Shown here: in pieces, positions 18,467 through 26,848 of the stretch | How the letters are laid out: every line of letters begins with the position of its first letter | Numbering within the stretch: position 1 is the first letter of the stretch | From: Planctomycetota bacterium | GTDB taxonomy: Bacteria; Planctomycetota; MHYJ01; JACPRB01 | Assembly: GCA_016209705.1 (NCBI GenBank) | Contig: JACQVR010000023.1 | Location: 1 to 64,000, forward strand | Length of the DNA: 64,000 bases | Direction of reading: 5' to 3' | Program-made: the position numbers and the translations under genes | Notes under the pieces: generated by a model | What the model was told of the DNA's origin: nothing | The model's database searches: none | Seen by the model: the letters and a program-made list of their open reading frames with translations, nothing else

Positions 18467-19587
18467 CACACGCCCTCCTCTCCGAGAATCAGCGACGTGA
18501 GCCGCTCGCTGTCGGCGACTTCGATGTCCCGCGGGATCTCCTGACCGGTCGTGATGAAGGAGAGCCGCGTATCGACTTTCGACAGCACGTCCAGAACGAT
18601 TCCGACCTTGACCGCCTCATCCAGCTTGGTGAAGACGACCTTCGTGAAGCCGCACGGGGAGAACCGCTTGACGGCGTCCACCAGCGTGCCGGAATCGGTC
18701 ACCGAACTCAGCACCAGATGCGTCTCATCGGGCTGGACCGCGCGCAGAAGCGCACACAGGTCTTCGATCTTGTCGCCGTCTTTCTGGCTCCGCCCCGCGG
18801 TGTCCAGAAGCACCAGATCCCGATCCTTGAACTCCTCCAGCGCGGCGTGCAATTCGGGAACCGTTCCGCACACGCGCACCGGGACGCCCGCCAGGTGCGC
18901 CACGCGCCGGACCTGCTCGGCCGCGGCGATCCGGTACGTGTCCGTGGTGATGACCGCGACGCTCCGCCCGCGGTAGGCGTAGATCGACAGCAGCTTCGCG
19001 ATGGTCGTCGTCTTGCCGACCCCGGTGGGGCCGATGAACGCCACGCGGACGCAGCGGCCGGGCTCGAGCTGGATCCCGTCCGCGCATTGGATCGCGGACT
19101 TGATCGCGGCGCGCATCGCCTCGTGGACGGCGACGCGATCCCTCATGGCCGCCGCGGGCAGCTTTTCGGCGATCCGTTCGAAGAACGTCCGCGCCAGAGA
19201 ATCGGAGATGCTCGCCGAGGCGAGGGCCGCGTATTCTTCGCGCAGCTCGGGCGTCTGGCCGGGCAGCCCGGCCGCCCGCGTGCGGCGCGCGATCATCTCC
19301 TTGATCTCCGCGATCTCGCGTTTCAAGTCGTCCGTGGAAATGGCCGGCGCGGGCGCGGGCCGCACGATCGTGGTGGGAGAGACGGGCATCGATCCGTGGG
19401 GATAATCCCGGATGATCCGGAAACCGCCGCCGGCGACGATCTCGACGCAGGGCCGCTGGAACCATCTCGCCAGGCCCCGCGGCCGCACGAAGACGGTGTG
19501 CAGGATCACCGCCTCCTCGCCCAGTTCGGTCCGGATGCGCTCCAGGACCGCCTTCTCGTTCGGACCCTTGAACTTTTTGATGATCAT
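18466..19587 (-). CDS. flhF: flagellar biosynthesis GTPase FlhF
   Basis: SRP-type GTPase that sets the place and number of flagella; 373 residues. The N-terminal B domain begins MIIKKFKGPNEKAVLERIRT. The NG domain contains the G1 P-loop FIGPTGVGKTTTIAKLLSIY, the G2/insertion ITTDTYRIAAAEQVRRVAHL, the G3 VLLDTAGRSQKDGDKIEDL and the G4 VVFTKLDEAVKVGIVLDVLS, then the closing ITTGQEIPRDIEVAD. All nucleotide-binding motifs look intact, unlike FlhG. The start overlaps the flhA stop (ATGA), and its own stop overlaps flhG, so flhA-flhF-flhG are tightly coupled. Confidence 0.95.
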   Translation of the reverse strand: MIIKKFKGPNEKAVLERIRTELGEEAVILHTVFVRPRGLARWFQRPCVEIVAGGGFRIIRDYPHGSMPVSPTTIVRPAPAPAISTDDLKREIAEIKEMIARRTRAAGLPGQTPELREEYAALASASISDSLARTFFERIAEKLPAAAMRDRVAVHEAMRAAIKSAIQCADGIQLEPGRCVRVAFIGPTGVGKTTTIAKLLSIYAYRGRSVAVITTDTYRIAAAEQVRRVAHLAGVPVRVCGTVPELHAALEEFKDRDLVLLDTAGRSQKDGDKIEDLCALLRAVQPDETHLVLSSVTDSGTLVDAVKRFSPCGFTKVVFTKLDEAVKVGIVLDVLSKVDTRLSFITTGQEIPRDIEVADSERLTSLILGEEGV

Positions 19588-21485
19588 CCTTCGGCCTCCG
19601 AAGTAACGGTGGCGACGGCCTCGACGCGAACCTCGCGACGCAGTTCATTCGTGGAAAGAACCCGGATGTTCGGGGACACGAGCTCCGCCAATCTCCTCGC
19701 CTGGGGTCGCGCCGCGGGCGAGCACAGAAGGATCGGAGGCCATCCCGCGGCCACCGCGCGTTCCGCCTCCCGTCCGATCCGCGCCGCGATCCGTTCCGCG
19801 GCGGACGGAGAGAGCGCCGTTTCCGCGTCGGCGCGGAGCCGCGCTTCCAGCGCGGGATCCAGCGCGATCACCGCGAGCCGGCCCCCTCCCTCCAGCGCCT
19901 CCGCACACAATGTTCCCGCCAGCGCTTGGCGCACGTGTTCGGTCATGGTTTCGGGATCCCGGGACCGCGACGCCGCGTCGCCCGTCGCCTCGAGAATCGT
20001 TCCAAGATCGCGAATCGACACGCCCTCGCGCAGCAGGTTCCGGAGCACTTTCTGGAGCTCTCCGGGCTTCACGATCGCCGGCACGACCTCTTCCACGACG
20101 GCGGGACGCGTTTCGCGCAGATGCTTCAAGAGCGCGTCGACGTCGTCGCGGGTCAGGAGCTCCGCGGCGTGGTGGCGGATCGCGTCCTTGAGCGACGCCA
20201 AGAGCGCCGGACCCGGCGCCTGAAGGGGAACCGGGCCCCGCGCCACCGGAACGCCCCGAATCCGCAGCGAGTACTCGTGAGCGCCCAGGGACATCCGATC
20301 CCGCACCCGGACGGGCGGCACGACCAATCCGAGTTCCGACGCGAGCTCTCGTCGCACCTGCGCGATTCCTTCCAGCAGCGTTCCGCCCGGCGAAGGATTC
20401 GTCAGCTTCAACAAGCCGCGCCCCAGCTCCAGTTCCAAAGATTCCAAGTGAAGCAGCGATTCGATCTTTTCGGGCGGGCGCTCCGGCGTTGGAACGGGCG
20501 CGGGCGCCGCCGGGGCGCGCCGACCTCCCGCCCAGGCGGCGAGGCCGAGCACCGACGCCGCGATCGCCAGCGGCACGGCAGGCAAACCGGCCGGCACCAA
20601 AAGGAGCAGGCAGCCCGCGGCGGTGAGAAGCGCCCGGCGTTCGGAAAAGATCTGCGTCCAGAACTGCCGCCCCAGACCGGCCTCGGACGACGCGCGCGTG
20701 ACCAGAAGGCCGGCCCCCAACGACACGAGGACGGCCGGAACCTGCGCGGCCAAGCCGTCCCCGATGGTCAGCACCGTGAAGGTGCGCCACGCCGCTCCCG
20801 CCGACATGCCGTGTTGAAGCGTTCCGACGAGAAACCCGCCGATCAGATTCAGGGCGGTGATCAGGAGGGACGCGATGGCGTCGCCGCGAAGAAAGCGTGT
20901 GGCGCCGTCCATGGCGCCGTAGAAATCGGCTTCCTTCCCCACGGCCTCCCGGCGCCGGCGGACGTCTTCTTCCCGCAGCAAGCCGGCCTTCACCTCCGCG
21001 TCGATGGCCATCTGCTTCCCCGGCAGCGCGTCGAGCATGAATCGGGCCGTGACCTCGGACACGCGATTGGCGCCCTTCGTGATGACCAGAAAATTCACGA
21101 TCACCAGGATGAGGAAGAGGGCGAACCCGACCGCCGGTTCGCTCCCCGCCACGAAGTCGCCGAAGGAGCGGATGACTTCGCCCGCCGAAGCAGTTCCGCC
21201 GCGCGGCCCGGCTCCGAGGATCAACCGCGTCGTCGCCACGTTGAGCGCCAGCCGATACGCGGTCGCCAGGAGCAATACCGACGGGAAGACGGAGAAGCGG
21301 AGCGGCTCGCGCACCATCACGACGGTCAACAAGACCACCACCGACAGGGCCATCGACATGGCCAGAAGAATGTCGATCACCGGCGTCGGAAGCGGGACCA
21401 GGATCACGAACAGGATCGCGACGATCCCGGCGGCGAATAGAACGTCCGGGGCTTTCGACACGCCTTCCACGTTTCGCGACGTCAT
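19584..21485 (-). CDS. flhA: flagellar export gate protein FlhA
   Basis: Inner-membrane core of the flagellar type III export gate; 633 residues, slightly shorter than the ~690 of enterobacterial FlhA. The N-terminal half has about eight hydrophobic segments. The family signature follows (FPSVLLLATAYRLALNVATT, then NRVSEVTARFMLDALPGKQM, the FHIPEP region with its conserved Asp/Arg residues). The cytosolic C-terminal domain (about residues 330-633) carries LGLVVPPVRVRDRMSLGAHE, HHAAELLTRDDVDALLKHLR and the late helical segments. The start ATG 21485 is separated from flhB by a 371-nt gap filled with repeats, the only large break in the operon. Confidence 0.95.
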   Translation of the reverse strand: MTSRNVEGVSKAPDVLFAAGIVAILFVILVPLPTPVIDILLAMSMALSVVVLLTVVMVREPLRFSVFPSVLLLATAYRLALNVATTRLILGAGPRGGTASAGEVIRSFGDFVAGSEPAVGFALFLILVIVNFLVITKGANRVSEVTARFMLDALPGKQMAIDAEVKAGLLREEDVRRRREAVGKEADFYGAMDGATRFLRGDAIASLLITALNLIGGFLVGTLQHGMSAGAAWRTFTVLTIGDGLAAQVPAVLVSLGAGLLVTRASSEAGLGRQFWTQIFSERRALLTAAGCLLLLVPAGLPAVPLAIAASVLGLAAWAGGRRAPAAPAPVPTPERPPEKIESLLHLESLELELGRGLLKLTNPSPGGTLLEGIAQVRRELASELGLVVPPVRVRDRMSLGAHEYSLRIRGVPVARGPVPLQAPGPALLASLKDAIRHHAAELLTRDDVDALLKHLRETRPAVVEEVVPAIVKPGELQKVLRNLLREGVSIRDLGTILEATGDAASRSRDPETMTEHVRQALAGTLCAEALEGGGRLAVIALDPALEARLRADAETALSPSAAERIAARIGREAERAVAAGWPPILLCSPAARPQARRLAELVSPNIRVLSTNELRREVRVEAVATVTSEAEG

Positions 21486-21856
21486 GGGTCAAGCACCTGC
21501 GAATGCACGGAGGATTCCGCCTCATACCGCCGGGCAGGAACGCTTTTCTTCAACGCGAAGACGCCGAGACGTGCCTGCGCCGCCGAAGCGGCGGCTACGG
21601 CGTCACGGAGGCGCGAAGAAGAACGCGAAGAGACCCGGCAGGCGAAGGCATCGACCTGGCGGCGCGCCGCCTTTCGATCGTCCGGCCTGGTCACGGTTCG
21701 TGACTCCCCCATGGCAACCCTTCGCGTCTTCGCGTCTTCGCGTTTCATTCCGATTCCGCCGGATATGATGCTCACACTTTGAATCGCGGCTCCGCCCGCC
21801 CCGCGTCTCCGTGGCGGGAATTCTTCACCGTGTACTTCGATTCCTCCGCGACATCC
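21486..21856. repeat. 371-nt gap between flhB and flhA with class-B hairpin element
   Basis: No gene was found in either strand. Words of the CGCGAAGACGCCGAGACG type at about 21553-21572 are answered by CTTCGCGTCTTCGCGTCTTC at about 21721-21740, giving a long-range inverted repeat. Between them lies a nested GCCGCC/GGCGGC hairpin (21581-21602). A second patch follows at 21800-21850. In minus-strand frames the gap encodes nothing like the missing FlhB C-terminus (no NPTH). It may mark the point where the 3' part of flhB was lost. Confidence 0.65.
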
Positions 21857-22582
21857 TTACCTTCGCTTCGCGCGGCCTTCGTCCTGCCGCTTCTCTTCGC
21901 GCGCCTCCGTCTTGCTCATCTTCAAGTCCGCCTCATACCGCCAGCGCTGATAAGCCCAATCCAGAAGGCCCAACGCCAGCAACGCCAGCGCCATCCGCCA
22001 CGCCAACGCTCCGGCCATGCCCGCGCTCCATGCCGCGAGGTCCGCCGTCCCGCCGTGGGGAAGGGCGAGCAGCCGGAGGCGCTCCTCCCACAGCGTGAGG
22101 GCGAGCACCCCGATCACCGCCAGGCCCTTGAGCAAAGCGGCGACGACGCGCAGGAGCGCCTGAATCGAACACAGGCGCCTCAGGCCCGCCGCCGGATCCA
22201 GTCGCTCGAAGCGCGGCGCGACCGGCTCCGCCGTGAAAAGAAAGCCCGCCTGAAGCCAGCCGGCGGCCAGCGCCGCGGCGACCACGGCCGCGCACCACGG
22301 GAGCGCCGCCCACCCCATGCCGAGCGCCCGCCGGCCGATTTCGCCGACCGGATCCGCGTTTCCTTCGCACCACCGGTGGAGGTTCCCCCACGTTTCCCCA
22401 ACGCCTTCGCCAGCGGCCGTCGCGAGCGAACGGCCCCACAACCACGCCGCCCCCGCGGCCGAGGTCGCGACGACGGCGAACGTCAGATCCGCGCTGCGGG
22501 CCACCTGGCCCCGCTCCCGCGCCTCCCGCCGGCGGCGCGGACTGGCCGGCTCGGTCCGCTCTTCGAAACGAAAGTCGGTCAT
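21857..22582 (-). CDS. flhB: FlhB, export gate protein truncated before the autocleavage domain
   Basis: 241 residues against about 350-380 for complete FlhB. The four-helix membrane part is present: start TDFRFEERTEPASPRRRREA with RERGQVARSADLTFAV, the ARFERLDPAAGLRRL-type loop (PVAPRFERLDPAAGLRRLCS), and DWAYQRWRYEADLKMSKTEA leading into REEKRQDEGRAKRR. It stops (TAA) precisely where canonical FlhB continues EGDP and on to the cytosolic NPTH domain that self-cleaves and switches substrate class. Neither other frame downstream restores it. The start overlaps the fliR stop (ATGA). The gate part may still work if a separate FlhB-C protein is encoded elsewhere; this is unproven. Confidence 0.88.
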   Translation of the reverse strand: MTDFRFEERTEPASPRRRREARERGQVARSADLTFAVVATSAAGAAWLWGRSLATAAGEGVGETWGNLHRWCEGNADPVGEIGRRALGMGWAALPWCAAVVAAALAAGWLQAGFLFTAEPVAPRFERLDPAAGLRRLCSIQALLRVVAALLKGLAVIGVLALTLWEERLRLLALPHGGTADLAAWSAGMAGALAWRMALALLALGLLDWAYQRWRYEADLKMSKTEAREEKRQDEGRAKRR

Positions 22583-23352
22583 CGGCCAAGCTCCAAGATC
22601 GACGGCAACGCCCGCTCGTGATCGCCCCAGGCCCGGGCGAATCCGAACGCGATCGCGCTCAGGGCCAAGGCGACCGCCGCCACGCCGGTGACGACGCGGA
22701 CCGGAGCGCCCAGCACCAGCACGTTGAGATCCGGCACCGCGCGCGCCAGCGCGGCCGCGGCGATCGTGACCAGCAGCAACGCGACGAGCGCCGGGGCGGC
22801 GAGCTGGACGGCGAGCGCGAACATCCGCGAAACCACGCCGACCGCCACCGCGTGAATCGCCGCGTTCGCCGGCATCGCGCCGCCCAGCGGCACGACGCGG
22901 AAACTGTCCATCACGGCGGCGATCAGCGCGTGATGCCCTTGGATCGCCAGCCACACGACCGCCCCCAGAAGCGCGTGAAAAGGCTCCAGCCCCGAAGCGG
23001 CCTCGCCGCTCATCGGATCCACTACGCGGGCGAGGGCGAGCCCCGCATCCTGATCCACCAGGCGGCCGGCCATCGGAACCGCCGCCAGGATCAGGGACGC
23101 GGCGAACCCCCACAGAAGCCCCAGCGCCAGTTCGCCCGCCGCGGCGAGCGCGACGGCGCCCACGGCCGCGGGAGCGCCGGCCCATGGGGCGACCCCCGGC
23201 GTCACGAGCGCCGCCAGCGCCAAGGCGGCGCCGATCTTCACCGCCGACGGCACCGCGCGGCTCCCGAGCACGGGCGCGGCCAGGACCAGCCCGCCGACGC
23301 GGGCGAAGACCAGCGCGAACGACGCCGCGTTTTCCATGCCGATCGGATTCAC
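22579..23352 (-). CDS. fliR: flagellar export gate protein FliR
   Basis: Polytopic component of the FliPQR export gate, 257 residues from a GTG at 23352 that overlaps the fliQ stop (GTGA) and follows GGTGGGG. An ATG at 23337 would give 252 residues. Family features are FARVGGLVLAAPVLGSRAVP near the N-terminus (the FARxxGxxxxxPxFxxxxVP motif), GELALGLLWGFAASLILAAV, GRLVDQDAGLALARVVDPMS and the C-terminal AVPDLNVLVLGAPVRVVTGV. The sequence is unusually Ala-rich. flhB follows with an ATGA overlap. Confidence 0.92.
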   Translation of the reverse strand: MNPIGMENAASFALVFARVGGLVLAAPVLGSRAVPSAVKIGAALALAALVTPGVAPWAGAPAAVGAVALAAAGELALGLLWGFAASLILAAVPMAGRLVDQDAGLALARVVDPMSGEAASGLEPFHALLGAVVWLAIQGHHALIAAVMDSFRVVPLGGAMPANAAIHAVAVGVVSRMFALAVQLAAPALVALLLVTIAAAALARAVPDLNVLVLGAPVRVVTGVAAVALALSAIAFGFARAWGDHERALPSILELGR

Positions 23353-23621
23353 AGGCCCCACCGCGCCATGTCGATGAAGAGGTTCCGCGCGTATTCGGCC
23401 AGCGCGGACAGCATCCACGGAACCAGCGCGAACAGCGCCGCTGCCGCCGCGAGCAGCTTGGGAACGAACGACAGCGACGATTCCTGCACCTGCGTCGCGG
23501 CCTGAAGCACGGAGACGATCGTTCCGATCACGAGGACGACCGCCAGCACCGGCAGCGACAGCTTCACCGCCATCCACAGCGCCTCGCGCGCCACATCCAC
23601 GACCACGTCCACCGATCCCAT
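23349..23621 (-). CDS. fliQ: flagellar export gate protein FliQ
   Basis: 90-residue two-helix membrane protein, the usual FliQ size. The pattern GSVDVVVDVAREALWMAVKL, SLPVLAVVLVIGTIVSVLQA, ATQVQESSLSFVPKLLAAAA matches FliQ/YscS, including the conserved Q-E-x-x-L-x-F-x-P-K loop between the helices. The ATG at 23621 is chosen because it gives the canonical MxxxxVxxxxREAL start; a TTG at 23636 adds five residues. It is separated from fliP by a short heptad-repeat gap and overlaps fliR by 4 nt. Confidence 0.93.
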   Translation of the reverse strand: MGSVDVVVDVAREALWMAVKLSLPVLAVVLVIGTIVSVLQAATQVQESSLSFVPKLLAAAAALFALVPWMLSALAEYARNLFIDMARWGL

Positions 23622-23629
23622 GTCCGCCC

Positions 23630-23661
23630 TTTCCAACTTCGGACTTTGGACTTCGGACTTA
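23630..23661. repeat. period-7 word repeat between fliP and fliQ
   Basis: Consecutive 7-nt words ACTTCGG, ACTTTGG, ACTTCGG, ACTTAAA fill the short gap between the fliP stop (inside the last word) and the fliQ start. This is the same style as the other heptad patches in the window. No complementary arm is seen here. Confidence 0.6.
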
Positions 23662-24492
23662 AAAGAAACTCTGGATCAACGAACCGACCACGAGCCGCCA
23701 GCCGTCCACCAGCACGAAGAGCAGGATCTTGAACGGCAGCGAGACGAGCGTCGGCGGCATCATGAACATGCCCAGCGACGCCAGCAGCGCCGCCACGATG
23801 ACGTCGATGATGAGAAACGGAAGAAACAGGGCGAACCCCATGAGGAACGCCCGGCGAAGCTCGCCGATCACGAACGACGGCACGAGCACCTCCGACGGCA
23901 CGTCGTTCTCCGTCCAGCCCTCGGGCTTCGAAGGTTGGCTCGTCGCGTCCATGAAGAGCGTCAGATCGTCCGGACGCGCGTACTTGAACATGAATGTGCG
24001 CAGATGCCCTTCGGCGCGCCGGTACGCCTCCTCGCGGCTGATGCGCCGTTCGGGCTCGGCGCTCAAGTAGGGATCCACCGCGTCCCGCTTGATCGCCGCG
24101 AACGTCGGCGTCATGACGAGAACCGTCAGCAGCACCGACAGCCCGAGGAGAATCGAATTCGGAGGAAGATCGGGCGCGGCCAGCGCCCGGCGCACGAACG
24201 AGAGCACGATCGCAATGCGCGTGAAGGAGGTCATCAGCGCGAGCGCGGCGGGGGCGAGGGCGAGGGCCGTCAGGAGCAAAAGCGCCTCCGCCAGGGCGAC
24301 GTCTTTTTTCGGATCCCCTTCCTGAAGCACCGATTCGAGCCCGAACCGAGAGTCCCCCGCTTCCGCCTTCGGCGGGGGTTTTTCTTCCTGCGCCGCCGCG
24401 GCGGCGGTTCCGAAGCTCGTCACGGCCGCGGCCAGGAGCGCGGCGAGCGCGATCGTCCTCGCGCGGCCGGGGCGGATCATCCTTGTGGGCAT
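23659..24492 (-). CDS. fliP: flagellar export gate protein FliP
   Basis: Core subunit of the FliPQR gate, 277 residues. An N-terminal cleavable signal peptide (RTIALAALLAAAVTSFGTAA then AAAQ) is followed by the membrane region LLLLTALALAPAALALMTSF with TRIAIVLSFVRRALAAPDLP and NSILLGLSVLLTVLVMTPTF, the FliP motif (TSFTRIxIVLxxxRxALxxxxxPxN). The C-terminal part FVIGELRRAFLMGFALFLPF and LIIDVIVAALLASLGMFMMP is equally typical. The ATG at 24492 overlaps the fliO stop by one base (TGATG); an ATG at 24507 is also possible. Confidence 0.95.
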   Translation of the reverse strand: MPTRMIRPGRARTIALAALLAAAVTSFGTAAAAAQEEKPPPKAEAGDSRFGLESVLQEGDPKKDVALAEALLLLTALALAPAALALMTSFTRIAIVLSFVRRALAAPDLPPNSILLGLSVLLTVLVMTPTFAAIKRDAVDPYLSAEPERRISREEAYRRAEGHLRTFMFKYARPDDLTLFMDATSQPSKPEGWTENDVPSEVLVPSFVIGELRRAFLMGFALFLPFLIIDVIVAALLASLGMFMMPPTLVSLPFKILLFVLVDGWRLVVGSLIQSFF

Positions 24493-24938
24493 CAGGTTTC
24501 GCTCCATTCGCGAACGGCGCGGCGCACATCCCGCAGTTCTTCCGCCACCTCGTCGTACGATGTCGCCGGCGGCGGAGCCTCAGAACGGCCCCGCTCCTCC
24601 GAGCGGTGAAACGCGCCGAGCGTGCTGAAGCGTTCGCGGGTGGCGCCGATGAGAAAGATGCGGCTTTCGACCTCGACGAGCAGAAGCTCCTGGCGCGGAG
24701 CGATCGGACGGCGTTCGAGAATGCGCAGGGCGGCGCCGTCCCCCGAGCGGCGCGCCCGTCGCGTCCAGCGCCGAAGCGCCGCGTAGGCGAGCGCGATCAG
24801 CGCCAGGACGGCGAGCGTCCAGACATAGACGCCGGAGAGATTCGGCTCGCGCGCGACCCGCGCAGCCCCCTCCGGCGCGGACGCGATGAACCGCGACGCT
24901 TGTCCCGGAAATCCCTCTCTCGGAAACGGCGCACCCAT
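24492..24938 (-). CDS. fliO: FliO-like flagellar assembly protein
   Basis: 148 residues with one hydrophobic helix (VYVWTLAVLALIALAYAALR, about residues 38-57) and a cytosolic domain containing LRILERRPIAPRQELLLVEV and SRIFLIGATRERFSTLGAF. These match FliO (the xxxxLGPRxxLxLVEVxGxxLLLG pattern). FliO assists assembly of the FliP ring. Conservation is low, so the call relies on topology, motif and position directly upstream of fliP. The C-terminal 30 residues are acidic and helical. A striking palindrome lies just upstream (24963-24991). Confidence 0.85.
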   Translation of the reverse strand: MGAPFPREGFPGQASRFIASAPEGAARVAREPNLSGVYVWTLAVLALIALAYAALRRWTRRARRSGDGAALRILERRPIAPRQELLLVEVESRIFLIGATRERFSTLGAFHRSEERGRSEAPPPATSYDEVAEELRDVRRAVREWSET

Positions 24939-24962
24939 GCCCGGCCTCCCCTCTCCGACCCC

Positions 24963-24991
24963 ATCATAGTTTATAACTTATAAACTATGAT
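24963..24991. promoter_or_regulatory. 29-nt perfect palindrome in AT-rich island upstream of fliO
   Basis: Two 14-nt arms (24963-24976 and 24978-24991) are perfectly complementary around a single C. They are composed almost only of A and T and are followed by an AT-rich stretch to about 25010 inside a GC-rich operon. It sits between the fliJ stop and the fliO start. It could be an operator with an internal promoter for fliO onward, or a stem-loop that processes the long transcript. No T-run on the minus strand supports simple termination. Confidence 0.75.
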
Positions 24992-25070
24992 ATATAAATT
25001 ATAATTTAGGCGGGCGGGAAAGAAAAGAGGAATCTGGATTTTTGATGTTCGCTTCTCGGGCGGAAAAGTG

Positions 25071-25514
25071 CTACGGGCGTCCGGCGCGGCGCGCCGCCGC
25101 TTCGTCGAGCGCGCGCCGCTCGCGCCGTTCCGTTTCGACGCGCCACTCGTTCCGGCGGCGCTCCCGCAGCCGCTCCAACACGCGCACCCGCGCCGCCGCT
25201 TCCGTCCGGTGAATCCGCCAACGCTCCGCGAGCGCTTCCAGATCGCGGTGCCCCGTCCGAGCGGACGAGATCCGCCGGCGCAGCGAATCCAGGTAGCGCT
25301 CCGCCAGCCGCAGCCGGGCGGCCTCCACCGCGCCGCCCAGCCATCGCCGGCATTGGTCCACTTCGCGCCGTTCCTGAAGGATCAGAGCATCCAGTCGCTC
25401 TCGAGATTCCATCATCTCGCGCCGCGCCCGATCCAGCTCCCGCACGGCGACCCGCTCCTGAGCCCGCCGCACATCCAGCAACCGCTCCAGGCGGAATCGA
25501 AATCTCTCCTTCAT
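25071..25514 (-). CDS. fliJ: flagellar export chaperone FliJ
   Basis: 147-residue, almost entirely helical and highly charged protein beginning MKERFRFRLERLLDVRRAQE, the classic FliJ opening (FxFxLxxLLxxRxxxE). FliJ forms the central stalk-like coiled coil in the FliH-FliI export ATPase. Its ATG overlaps the fliI stop (ATGA), the conserved fliI-fliJ order. The C-terminus is rich in Arg and Ala. Sequence conservation in FliJ is always low; context makes the call firm. Confidence 0.88.
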   Translation of the reverse strand: MKERFRFRLERLLDVRRAQERVAVRELDRARREMMESRERLDALILQERREVDQCRRWLGGAVEAARLRLAERYLDSLRRRISSARTGHRDLEALAERWRIHRTEAAARVRVLERLRERRRNEWRVETERRERRALDEAAARRAGRP

Positions 25515-26848
25515 GGCCGGGACTCCCATCGCTCGCCGAGACGGACGAGATCCCGCACCGTCTCCTCGAAGGGCGCGGGCCGGTCCATCTCCTGCTTCAG
25601 GAAGGCTTCGATCTCGGCGCGCGCCTGAAGGGCCGCATCCACCTCCGGATCCGAACCCCGGACATACGCTCCGACCAGCACCAGGTCTTCCACGTCGCGG
25701 CACCGGGCCAGAAGCGACATCACGCGCGCCGCGGCGCGGCGGTGCGACTCGCTCGCGACCTGGGGCATCACGCGCGAGACGCTCGCCAGGGGGTCGACGG
25801 CCGGATACCGGCCTCGCGCCGCCAGATCGCGAGACAGCCACAGATGGCCGTCGAGCACGCTGCGCGCCGCGTCCGCCACCGGGTCGAGCGCGTCGTCGCC
25901 TTCGACGAGCACCGTATAGATCCCCGTCACGCTTCCTCCGCCCGCGCATCCCGCGCGCTCCACGAGGCGCGGGAGCAGCGAAAATACCGAGGGCGGATAC
26001 CCGCGCGTCGCGGGCGGCTCTCCGATCGAAAGCCCGATTTCACGCTGCGCCATCGCCATGCGCGTCAAAGAATCCATCAGGAACAGGACGTGGCGCCCCC
26101 TATCCCGGAAGTGCTCCGCGACCGCGGTCGCCACGAACGCGGCCCGACAGCGCAGGACGGCCGGGCGCTCCGCCGTCTCCACGACCACCACCGCCCGCCG
26201 CAGGCCTTCCGGCCCCAGATTCGTCTCGACGAATTCACGCACCTCCCGCCCGCGCTCCCCCACCAAGGCGATGACGACGACATCGGCCGCGGCATGTCGC
26301 GCGATCAGGCCCAGCAGCACGCTCTTGCCCACGCCGGAACCCGACAGGAGTCCCAGCCTCTGCCCGCGGGCGCAGGTGGTCAGCGCATCCACGACGCGAA
26401 TTCCCGTCGGAAAAGGTTGCAGGAGTCGATCCCGATCGAGCGGCGAGGGCGCGCGGCGGAATACCGGGGCCCGCCCTTCCGGATCCGGCTCCGGCCCTCC
26501 ATCGAGCGGCCGGCCATCCGCATCGATGATGCGGCCGAGCAGCCCCTCCCCGACCGCCACGTCGGCCGCCGGTCGCACGCAGACAACGGGATCGCCGCGG
26601 CACACGCCCATCGGATCGCCCAGCGGCATCATCAGCGCCGCGTCTTCCTGAAAACCCACCACTTCCGCCGGCAACGCGACGCCGCGCCCGGTTCGGATCT
26701 CGCATTGCGCGCCGACCGGCGCGCCCAGTCCCTCCACTTCGGCCGCCAACCCCACCAGGCGCCGCACCCTTCCAATTTGGCGCAGGGGTTCCAGGCGCGG
26801 TATACGCTCCAGATATTTGTCGAATGTCCTAGAGGCGGGCGTGTCCAT
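25511..26848 (-). CDS. fliI: flagellum-specific export ATPase FliI
   Basis: Hexameric ATPase of the export apparatus, 445 residues. The catalytic core contains Walker A LLSGSGVGKSVLLGLIARHA, the family motif VVIALVGERGREVREFVETN, Walker B HVLFLMDSLTRMAMAQREIG, and the conserved EPPATRGYPPSVFSLLPRLV, SITGIYTVLVEGDD-like (GSVTGIYTVLVEGDDALDPV) and RGRYPAVDPLASVSRVMPQV. The ATG at 26848 is preferred over an in-frame upstream codon at 26875 because that region is a heptad repeat. It overlaps fliJ by ATGA. All catalytic residues look intact, so the export motor should be functional. Confidence 0.97.
   Translation of the reverse strand: MDTPASRTFDKYLERIPRLEPLRQIGRVRRLVGLAAEVEGLGAPVGAQCEIRTGRGVALPAEVVGFQEDAALMMPLGDPMGVCRGDPVVCVRPAADVAVGEGLLGRIIDADGRPLDGGPEPDPEGRAPVFRRAPSPLDRDRLLQPFPTGIRVVDALTTCARGQRLGLLSGSGVGKSVLLGLIARHAAADVVVIALVGERGREVREFVETNLGPEGLRRAVVVVETAERPAVLRCRAAFVATAVAEHFRDRGRHVLFLMDSLTRMAMAQREIGLSIGEPPATRGYPPSVFSLLPRLVERAGCAGGGSVTGIYTVLVEGDDALDPVADAARSVLDGHLWLSRDLAARGRYPAVDPLASVSRVMPQVASESHRRAAARVMSLLARCRDVEDLVLVGAYVRGSDPEVDAALQARAEIEAFLKQEMDRPAPFEETVRDLVRLGERWESRP

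Noticed and set aside
21486-21856. Hidden C-terminal FlhB exon in another frame after a frameshift
   Set aside because: The other minus-strand frames after the flhB stop were read for the NPTH region and showed only repeat-derived Arg/Ser/Ala sequence.
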